This document shows positions 53,781-64,000 of a stretch of DNA of 64,000 nt, piece by piece. The position numbers and the translations under genes are program-made. The notes beneath the pieces are model-generated. The model did not search any database, was not told the DNA's origin, and saw only the letters and a program-made list of their open reading frames with translations. The stretch spans positions 248,001-312,000 of the forward strand of contig JADJLP010000010.1 in NCBI GenBank assembly GCA_016710065.1. Reading direction: 5' to 3'. Every line of letters starts with the position of its first letter. Position 1 is the first letter of the stretch. This DNA comes from Candidatus Ideonella esbjergensis (GTDB taxonomy: Bacteria > Pseudomonadota > Gammaproteobacteria > Burkholderiales > Burkholderiaceae_C).

Positions 53781-54577
53781 GCCGCGCCCTTGGCGGCCCA
53801 GTTCGGCGGGCGCTTGTCGATGAAGGCCTGCACGCCTTCCAGCGCCGCTTCGTCCATCATGTTGCAGGCCATGGTCTGGCCCGCGTCGGTGTAGGCGGCG
53901 TCAATGCCCGAATCAAGCTGGCGGTAGAACAGCGCCTTGCCCATGGCCACGGCCACGCGCGGCTTGGCCACGATGCTGGCCACCAGCGTCTCCACCGCAA
54001 CGCCCAGCTGATCCGGCTCGGCCACGCGGTTCACCAGGCCCTTCTGCCGAGCTTCATCAGCGCTGATGAATTCGCCGGTCACCAGCATCTCGAAGGCTGC
54101 CTTGCGGCCCAGGTTGCGGCTCAGCGCCACGGCCGGCGTGGAGCAGAACAGGCCCAGGTTCACCCCGCTCACGGCAAAGCGTGCGGTGCTGGCGGCCACC
54201 GCCAAATCACACATGGCCACCAGTTGGCAACCGGCCGCCGTGGCAATGCCCTGTACCTGGGCCACCACCGGCACCGGCAAGCGCTGGATGGCCAGCATCA
54301 GCTTGGCGCATTTGGCGAACAGCTTGCGGTAGTACTCGGCCGACGGGTCGGCGCGCATTTCCTTCAGATCATGGCCAGCACAAAAGGCCTTGCCGGACCC
54401 GGCCAACACCACCACGCGGGCGCTCTCGTCATGAGCCAGGGCCGTGAACTCAGCCTGCAGCGCGGCCAGCATGGCTTCTGACAGCGAGTTGAAGGCCTGC
54501 GGGCGGTTCAGCGTCAGCGTTACCACGCCACGCGCGTCGGCCTGGCGCAACACCAGGGGGTCTTCTGTGGTCAGCAT
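53777..54577 (-). CDS. Enoyl-CoA hydratase/isomerase family protein
   Basis: 266 residues. Crotonase fold with L-N-R-P-Q-A-F-N-S-L-S, G-S-G-K-A-F-C-A-G-H-D-L-K-E-M (oxyanion hole) and V-Q-G-I-A-T-A-A-G-C-Q-L-V-A (second oxyanion Gly). Resembles ECHDC3-type hydratases with the G-H-D-L pattern. The catalytic Glu positions cannot be fixed by eye, so the exact reaction is open. Overlaps the carbonic anhydrase gene that follows it. Confidence 0.9.
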   Translation of the reverse strand: MLTTEDPLVLRQADARGVVTLTLNRPQAFNSLSEAMLAALQAEFTALAHDESARVVVLAGSGKAFCAGHDLKEMRADPSAEYYRKLFAKCAKLMLAIQRLPVPVVAQVQGIATAAGCQLVAMCDLAVAASTARFAVSGVNLGLFCSTPAVALSRNLGRKAAFEMLVTGEFISADEARQKGLVNRVAEPDQLGVAVETLVASIVAKPRVAVAMGKALFYRQLDSGIDAAYTDAGQTMACNMMDEAALEGVQAFIDKRPPNWAAKGAA

Positions 54578-54601
54578 GTTCGTCTCCTTCAGTTCTGTGA
54601 C

Positions 54602-55123
54602 TCAGTGGCCTGTCTCAGTTTCCCGCAGAAGCCGGCACATGTGGAGTTCGTCGTGCAGCTCGCCGTCCACCAGCATGGAGTCGCGTTCGTGACCCCAAGC
54701 CACAAAGCCCAGTGATTCATAGAGGCGTCTTGCGGCATCGTTGCGGGTGTTGACGCACAGGTTCACCTGGCGTATGCCCGGCATGGTGCTGGCAAAGCCC
54801 AGCATCTGGGTCATCAACGCGCGGGCCACGCCCTGGCGGCGCCAGGCAGGCGCCACCACCATGCCCCAGATGTAGGCTTTGTGCGCCAGCTTGGCCATGC
54901 CCTCGCGGCCCAGTGCCACGGTGCCCACGAGTTGCTCGCCATCAAAGGCGCCGACAAATCCATGGTCGGGTTTGGGCGCCAGGCGCTGGGCCACAGCTCC
55001 CAACAGCGCGTCCTTCTCTTCCTCGTAACTCGAACCGAAGGCAAAGGGTTCATCGCGCAAGGCAGCCAGCCTCAAGGCCTGGTAGGCGACGGCATCGGCG
55101 GGCAACAAGCGGCGAATCTGCAA
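54602..55123 (-). CDS. GNAT family N-acetyltransferase
   Basis: 173 residues. Acetyl-CoA-binding motif in V-A-P-A-W-R-R-Q-G-V-A-R-A-L (R/Q-x-x-G-x-A) near residue 110 and the preceding strand V-G-T-V-A-L-G; C-terminal Y-E-S-L-G-F-V-A-W-G. The acceptor is unknown. It is 24 bases upstream of the enoyl-CoA hydratase gene in the same direction. Confidence 0.92.
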   Translation of the reverse strand: MQIRRLLPADAVAYQALRLAALRDEPFAFGSSYEEEKDALLGAVAQRLAPKPDHGFVGAFDGEQLVGTVALGREGMAKLAHKAYIWGMVVAPAWRRQGVARALMTQMLGFASTMPGIRQVNLCVNTRNDAARRLYESLGFVAWGHERDSMLVDGELHDELHMCRLLRETETGH

Positions 55124-55323
55124 AGCAACTCCAGTAGATCAACTCAGCCCAAGAAACCGCATCAGCGCCATGTTCAACCCCAAACGGAGGCCAAGGAGTC
55201 GAAGCCCGCGCTTGGGCAATCGCAGGCGGGTTTGCTGCCTAGAATCCCCCTACACCGGGCTTCCCGAGACTGACGCCGATCCAGGCGCGCCGGGCCGGTG
55301 CCTGCAACCACAGGGAGGATACC

Positions 55324-56586
55324 TTGCAGATCGAACCAGGCTCATTGCCATCCGAGTTCCCGCCCACCGAGTTTTTGCCCACCCAGATGCCGGCACCCGC
55401 TGGCCCGCAGACCCTGGACATCCGTTTCACCGGTTCAGGCAGCGAATACTTCCGCATCTGGATCGTCAACCTGCTGCTGACGGTGGTGACGCTATCGCTC
55501 TATCTGCCCTTCGCCAAGGCACGCCGGCTGGCCTACTTCCAGGGCAACACCCTCGTCGGTGGCCATGCCCTGGGCTTCCATGGCGACCCGTGGAAGATGT
55601 TCCGCGGCTACCTGTTGGTGCTGGCGCTGGGCATCACCTATTCGGTGGCCTCGAAGATGTCCACCGCCGCCGCCATGGTGGCCGTGGGGGCGCTGGCGGC
55701 CGTGTGGCCAGCGTTGTGGCGGGCCTCGATGCAGTTCCGCACCGCCAACACCAGCTGGCGCGGGCTGCGCTTTCGCTTCAAGGGCAGCCTGAACGATGCC
55801 TACAACGCCATGCTGCCGGCCTTTCTGCCTGCAGTGCTGATGGTGGTGTTGGGCATGAACGGGTCCAGCCAACCTGCCGAGGGCGCCGACCCTGAGGTGG
55901 TGGACGCTGCAGCCGAGCGCATGGGCCTGGTGATGGGTCTCATCATGCTGGGTGCCTTTGCTGCCGTGCCCTGGTTGATGGCTCGCATCAAGGCCTACCA
56001 GCACAACCACTACGCCTTTGCCACCGAGCAGACCCGCCTGGGTGTGGGCGCCGGTTCCTTCTACCGCCTGTCGTTCAAGCTGTTTGGCGTCTTTGCGCTC
56101 ACTGCGCTGGCGTCACTGGTTGTCGCCGCCGGCTTGGCGGTGGCGGTGGGCGGTTTCGCCCTGCTGCAGTCTATTTTTTCGGGCGATGGCATGGGGCGTG
56201 GCACGCACATGGCGCTGGCCGGGGCGGCGGTCGCGGGAATGGTGGTGTTCTACCTGGCCATGTTCGCCGTGCCTGGCCCTTACCTCACCTCGCGCTTCCA
56301 GAACCTGCTGTGGGGCCACACCAGCAGCGCGCACATCGCCTTCCGCAGTGATTTGCGGCTGTGGCCGCTGCTCAGGGTCACCCTCGTCAACCTGCTGCTC
56401 ACCGTGATCACGCTGGGCCTGTACCGCCCTTTCGCGGCAGTGGCCATGGCCAGAGTGAGACTGGAGTCGGTGAGCCTGACCGTGGACGGCCCTGTGGACG
56501 ACTGGGTGAACACCGAGAACGCCAAGATGGACGACGCCACCGGCGATCTGGCCGGCGACTTCTTCGGCATCGATCTGGGCCTGTGA
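55324..56586 (+). CDS. DUF898 (YjgN) family multipass membrane protein
   Basis: 420 residues from a TTG at 55324 with GGAGG well placed. The N-terminal 40 residues are Pro-rich; then the family pattern F-T-G-S-G-S-E-Y-F-R-I-W-I-V-N-L-L-L-T appears, repeated near the end as L-R-V-T-L-V-N-L-L-L-T-V-I-T-L-G-L-Y-R-P-F. Six or so hydrophobic segments. The role of YjgN proteins is unknown. It is translationally coupled to the M48 peptidase gene. Confidence 0.92.
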   Translation: MQIEPGSLPSEFPPTEFLPTQMPAPAGPQTLDIRFTGSGSEYFRIWIVNLLLTVVTLSLYLPFAKARRLAYFQGNTLVGGHALGFHGDPWKMFRGYLLVLALGITYSVASKMSTAAAMVAVGALAAVWPALWRASMQFRTANTSWRGLRFRFKGSLNDAYNAMLPAFLPAVLMVVLGMNGSSQPAEGADPEVVDAAAERMGLVMGLIMLGAFAAVPWLMARIKAYQHNHYAFATEQTRLGVGAGSFYRLSFKLFGVFALTALASLVVAAGLAVAVGGFALLQSIFSGDGMGRGTHMALAGAAVAGMVVFYLAMFAVPGPYLTSRFQNLLWGHTSSAHIAFRSDLRLWPLLRVTLVNLLLTVITLGLYRPFAAVAMARVRLESVSLTVDGPVDDWVNTENAKMDDATGDLAGDFFGIDLGL

Positions 56587-57620
56587 GCAACACCCCCGCC
56601 GAGCTGCACAGCAGCCTGTTCAACGGCCGCCAGGCACGACCCATACCGGTGCGCCTGAGCCTGGAGCAAGGCGTGCTCAGCATCACCGGCCCAGGCGTGC
56701 AGTTGCAGGTGCCCGAGCAACAGCTGCGTTGGCCCGAGCGACAGCGCCATGGTGCGCGCATTGCCTACCTGCCAGACGGCGCCACCTTGCAGCACGCCAA
56801 CGGCGCCGAGTGGGACGCCTGGGCACAGGCCAGCGGCCACCTCGAAGCACCTGTGGTGGGCTGGATGCAAAGTTGGGGCAAGGCCCTGGTGGCCAGCATG
56901 GTGCTGGTACTGGCCTGCGTTGCCACATGGTTGTGGGGCGTGCCGCTGGCCAGCCATGCGGCGCTGAGCGTCATCCCGCTGCGCATGGACGACGCCGTGG
57001 GCGAGCAGGCCATGAAGTCGTTCGAGCAAGGCATGCTGCGGCCCAGCAAGCTCAGCGCAGCCGAACAATCCGCGATCAGCCGGCAGTTTGAGCAGGTCAT
57101 GGCTGCCGCCTTCCCCAACGGCGGAGCGCCGCATTGGCAGCTCCACTTCAGGGGCAGCAAGCACGGCGCGATCGGCCCCAACGCCTTTGCCTTGCCCGGT
57201 GGCCACATCGTGCTCACCGACGAGATGGTGGCGCTGCTCAAAGACAAGCCCGACACCCTGGTGGGCGTGCTGGCCCACGAGCTGGGCCATGTGCGGCACC
57301 GCCATGGCATGCAGATGGTGGTGCAGGCCAGCCTGCTCAGCGGCCTGACGGCCCTGGTGCTGGGTGATGTCTCGGGCTTGATTGCCGCCGTGCCTGCGGT
57401 GCTGGCCCAAAGCGCCTATTCACGCCAGGCTGAACATCAGGCCGATGGAGACGCCGCACGTTTGCTGAAGGCTGCGGGCATCGCGCCGGCGGTGATGGTG
57501 GACCTGTTCGAGCGCATCACCACCGAGCGCGAGCGCAAGCGCGCGCCCGATCTGCCCATCGCGCTGGCCAGCCATCCGACCGACGCCGACCGCATTGCGT
57601 TCTTCAAGAACTACCGCTGA
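56583..57620 (+). CDS. M48 family metallopeptidase, membrane-anchored
   Basis: 345 residues from a GTG at 56583 that overlaps the DUF898 stop (GTGA). One transmembrane segment near residue 100-120 precedes the peptidase domain, which has the zinc motif A-H-E-L-G-H-V-R-H-R-H and a downstream E-H-Q-A-D ligand region. Similar to HtpX/Oma1-type quality-control peptidases. A pairing of DUF898 and M48 genes recurs in proteobacteria and suggests a joint membrane role. Confidence 0.93.
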   Translation: MSNTPAELHSSLFNGRQARPIPVRLSLEQGVLSITGPGVQLQVPEQQLRWPERQRHGARIAYLPDGATLQHANGAEWDAWAQASGHLEAPVVGWMQSWGKALVASMVLVLACVATWLWGVPLASHAALSVIPLRMDDAVGEQAMKSFEQGMLRPSKLSAAEQSAISRQFEQVMAAAFPNGGAPHWQLHFRGSKHGAIGPNAFALPGGHIVLTDEMVALLKDKPDTLVGVLAHELGHVRHRHGMQMVVQASLLSGLTALVLGDVSGLIAAVPAVLAQSAYSRQAEHQADGDAARLLKAAGIAPAVMVDLFERITTERERKRAPDLPIALASHPTDADRIAFFKNYR

Positions 57621-57653
57621 TCGGCGCAAGGGGCTCGGGTACACTGCCCGCTT

Positions 57654-57875
57654 GTCAGGAGAGAGCCTCATCTGAGGCCGCCGAAGGCGCAGAGGCACCC
57701 CCTCGAACGCTCAGGCAAAAGGACTGACAAGCGCGGCGCCGTAGCAAGCACTGCGTTCCTCACTGGAGAGAGGTGGGAGCCGGATTCAAACCCCGGGAGC
57801 CCACCCACCGAAGGGGCAAGCGGTGCCTGTGCAACCCACAGTGCCGTCAATCTCTCAGGTAAAGCGGACAGCGGG
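57654..57875 (+). promoter_or_regulatory. Tandem glycine riboswitch
   Basis: Two aptamers are visible in order. The first (about 57655-57729) begins GTCAGGAGAGAG and ends CTCAGGCAAAAGGACTGAC; the second (about 57762-57872) begins ACTGGAGAGAGG, contains CCACCGAAGGGGCAAGC and ends CTCTCAGGTAAAGCGGACAG. Both have the conserved GAGAG and CGAAGG-type cores of the glycine class. It lies 50 bases before the gcvT start and should switch gene expression on when glycine is high. A weak TACACT -10 is at 57641-57646. Confidence 0.93.
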
Positions 57876-57924
57876 GGCCCATTTCAACCTTTGGTCTGAA
57901 ACGCAGCCCTCGAAAGTGCCCGCC

Positions 57925-59085
57925 ATGTCTGACGCCACCTCCTCCGCTTCCACAGCCCCCCTGCTCCAAACCCCTCTGCATGAGCTGCATGTCGCGCTGG
58001 GCGCCCGCATGGTGCCCTTCGCCGGCTACGCCATGCCAGTGCAGTACCCCGCCGGCCTGATGGCCGAGCACCGCCAATGCCGCGAAGCCGCAGCGCTGTT
58101 CGATGTCTCACACATGGGCCAGTTGCGATTGGTGGGCGCAGGTGCTGCCACCGCGCTCGAAACCCTGGTACCAGTGGACGTGGTGGACCTGCCCGCCGGC
58201 AAGCAGCGCTACGCCCTGTTCACCAACGAGCAAGGCGGCCTGCTTGATGACCTGATGGTCACCCGACCGCAGCCGGCCGACCGTGCCACGTTCGGCGACC
58301 TGTTCGTGGTGGTGAACGCCGGCTGCAAGGACGCCGACATTGCCCACCTGCAAACCCGCATCGGCCTGGCCTGCCAGGTGCAGCCGCTGCCAGAGCGCGC
58401 GCTGCTGGCGCTGCAGGGCCCGCTGGCGGCCGCAGCACTGTGCCGCCTCAACCCTGGTGTGGCCAGCCTCACCTTCATGACCGGCGCCGGCTTCAACCTG
58501 GCCGGTGCCGACTGCTTCGTAACCCGCTCGGGCTACACCGGCGAGGACGGCTTCGAGATATCGGTGCACCAGGACCAGGCCGTGGCCCTGGCCCGCGCAC
58601 TGCTGGACCAGCCCGAGGTCAAACCCGCTGGCCTGGGCGCGCGCGACACCCTGCGGCTGGAAGCCGGCATGTGCCTGTACGGCCACGACATCAACACCAC
58701 CACTACGCCAGTGGAAGCCGGCCTGAGCTGGGCGCTGCAAAAGGTGCGCCGCCCGGGTGGTGCACGCGCCGGTGGCTACCCCGGCGCCGATGTGATCGCC
58801 GCCCAACTCGCCACCGGCGCCACACGCAAACGCGTGGGCCTGGTGGGCACCGAGCGTGCGCCGGTGCGTGAGGGCAGCAAGATCTTCGCTGCAGACGGCA
58901 CCGAGCTGGGCACCGTCACCAGCGGCACGCTGGCCCCCACGGTGAACCGGCCCATCGCCATGGCCTATCTGCCCGCTGCCTACACAACAGTGGGCACCCC
59001 CGTGTTCGCCGAAGTACGTGGCAAGAAGCTGCCCATGACCGTGGCCGCCATGCCCTTCAACCCGACCCGGTACTACCGCGGTTGA
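57925..59085 (+). CDS. gcvT: Aminomethyltransferase (glycine cleavage T protein)
   Basis: 386 residues from the ATG at 57925. Takes the aminomethyl group from lipoyl-GcvH and gives methylene-tetrahydrofolate and ammonia. Motifs: M-V-P-F-A-G-Y-A-M-P-V-Q-Y, F-D-V-S-H-M-G-Q, S-G-Y-T-G-E-D-G-F-E, R-D-T-L-R-L-E-A-G-M-C-L-Y-G. First gene after the glycine riboswitch. Confidence 0.98.
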   Translation: MSDATSSASTAPLLQTPLHELHVALGARMVPFAGYAMPVQYPAGLMAEHRQCREAAALFDVSHMGQLRLVGAGAATALETLVPVDVVDLPAGKQRYALFTNEQGGLLDDLMVTRPQPADRATFGDLFVVVNAGCKDADIAHLQTRIGLACQVQPLPERALLALQGPLAAAALCRLNPGVASLTFMTGAGFNLAGADCFVTRSGYTGEDGFEISVHQDQAVALARALLDQPEVKPAGLGARDTLRLEAGMCLYGHDINTTTTPVEAGLSWALQKVRRPGGARAGGYPGADVIAAQLATGATRKRVGLVGTERAPVREGSKIFAADGTELGTVTSGTLAPTVNRPIAMAYLPAAYTTVGTPVFAEVRGKKLPMTVAAMPFNPTRYYRG

Positions 59086-59127
59086 TGACCCTTTTCGTTC
59101 CCTCACCTCAACAGCAGGAGCCGTCCC

Positions 59128-59502
59128 ATGACCACCATGTTCACCCCCGACCACGAATGGATCAACATCGAAGACCATGAGGCCGCCGTCGTCGGCATCA
59201 CGCTGCATGCGCAGGACGCGCTGGGCGATGTGGTGTTCGTCGACCTGCCCGAAGTGGGCAAGACCTACCAAAAGGGCGACGTGGCCGGCGTGGTCGAGTC
59301 GGTGAAGGCTGCGGCCGACATCTACATGCCCGTCACCGGCGAAGTGGTGGAGGTGAACGAAGCCCTGCGCAACGACCCCTCGCTGGCCAACACCGACCCC
59401 ATGGGCAACGGCTGGTTCTTCAAGGTGCACGTGACCGACATGGGCCAGTTCGACGAACTGATGGACCCGCCCGGCTACGACGCGCTGCTGAAGACGCTCT
59501 GA
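59128..59502 (+). CDS. gcvH: Glycine cleavage system H protein
   Basis: 124 residues. Lipoylated shuttle; the Lys in V-V-E-S-V-K-A-A-A-D-I (near residue 62) is the lipoyl site. The N-terminal T-P-D-H-E-W-I and L-P-E-V-G-K are typical. Forty-two bases after gcvT; a REP palindrome separates it from gcvP. Confidence 0.98.
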   Translation: MTTMFTPDHEWINIEDHEAAVVGITLHAQDALGDVVFVDLPEVGKTYQKGDVAGVVESVKAAADIYMPVTGEVVEVNEALRNDPSLANTDPMGNGWFFKVHVTDMGQFDELMDPPGYDALLKTL

Positions 59503-59526
59503 ACGCCGTCCGTCCCGTGCCCTCCC

Positions 59527-59554
59527 CGTCATTCCCGCCTGCGCGGGAATGACG
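59527..59554. repeat. REP-like palindrome between gcvH and gcvP
   Basis: CCGTCATTCCCGC-CTGC-GCGGGAATGACGA; the eight-base stem ATTCCCGC/GCGGGAAT (59531-59550) is perfect. It could adjust the relative expression of gcvH and gcvP. Confidence 0.85.
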
Positions 59555-59585
59555 AAGTCCCCTTGACGACCACATCCGCCCCGCC

Positions 59586-62471
<2,886 letters not shown>

Positions 62472-62493
62472 ACCGAGCGCGGCCATGACTCGG

Positions 62494-62609
62494 CGTCATT
62501 CCTGCAGCCCTCTCCGTCATTCCCGAGCACCTCTCCGTCATTCCCGCGCAAGCGGGAATCCATGCCCCCGGCGAACAGCCCCGGATTCCCGCCTACGCGG
62601 GAATGACGG
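62494..62609. repeat. Cluster of REP-like units between gcvP and sdaA
   Basis: Two partial half-units (CGTCATTCCTGC near 62494 and CCGTCATTCCCGAG near 62514), then two palindromes: CCGTCATTCCCGC/GCGGGAATCC at 62535-62561 and GGATTCCCGC/GCGGGAATGACGG at 62583-62609. Same family as the copies at 23533 and 59527. Confidence 0.85.
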
Positions 62610-62661
62610 CGGCCGAGTTGCAGGTTTGACGGCGGCTTAGCGCCACCACCAGGAGCCCACC

Positions 62662-64000
<1,339 letters not shown>

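Overview
The window reads as a chromosomal segment of a high-GC betaproteobacterium, most likely a Burkholderiales member close to Comamonadaceae. The support is uniformly GC-rich codon use, Burkholderiales-type housekeeping neighbourhoods (mltD-gloB-methyltransferase-rnhA, dnaX-ybaB-recR, gcvT-gcvH-gcvP-sdaA behind a tandem glycine riboswitch), and the intergenic palindromes of the GGATTCCCGC/GCGGGAATGAC type common in that group. The assignment is by eye, not by search.

Region 1 (1-10328) is the accessory part: a tight, co-directional run of exported proteins. It holds the tail of an Ig-like repeat protein, a possible 25-codon ORF, three cupredoxin/multicopper-oxidase-like proteins (one Tat-exported with recognisable copper ligands, two Sec-exported with most ligands lost, the last fused to Ig-like repeats), a lipoprotein, a subtilisin-like protease with an adhesin-like tail, and a chimera of a one-haem cytochrome c domain with a type-1 periplasmic binding domain. 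I infer a periplasmic or surface redox system; its substrate and any partner cytochromes are unknown, and the operon begins upstream of the window.

Region 2 (10348-16584) holds tRNA-Pro(UGG), an orphan LuxR-type response regulator, an OmpR-type regulator and histidine kinase pair, an RraA-like protein, and EamA and MFS transporters. Region 3 (16699-22805) is NAD biosynthesis (nadA with a frameshift, nadC, and nadB on the other strand), with a ComFB-family gene and an HD-GYP-like gene lacking the HD dyad meeting tail to tail in the middle. A 775-bp gene-free gap (22806-23580) carries a 259-bp element with 29-bp terminal inverted repeats, a longer partly homologous inverted repeat, and a REP-like palindrome.

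Region 4 (23581-33249, all minus strand) runs alaA-like aminotransferase, hom, thrC, moeA, moaD, moaE, crcB, flavin reductase, clpB, with several start/stop overlaps. Region 5 (33440-48376) has an Mth938-like protein, a Bcp-type peroxiredoxin, a PIN-PhoH ATPase behind a terminator-like leader, an M3 peptidase, an NlpC/P60 hydrolase with a clear promoter, moaA, rnhA, a methyltransferase whose start codon overlaps the divergent gloB start, mltD, recR, ybaB, dnaX and a PurM-like protein.

Region 6 (48413-52965) shows three gene lesions within about 2.2 kb: a frameshift in sbcB, an in-frame stop in a Lig E-like DNA ligase, and a frameshift near the end of a beta-propeller gene. With nadA this makes four disrupted genes in 64 kb, so base-level sequence error must be considered next to true decay. 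The 4.5S SRP RNA gene sits among them. Region 7 (53037-64000) holds an alpha-carbonic anhydrase, enoyl-CoA hydratase, GNAT acetyltransferase, a DUF898 membrane protein with an M48 peptidase, then the glycine riboswitch, gcvT, gcvH, gcvP and the start of sdaA, which together turn glycine into one-carbon units and serine into pyruvate.
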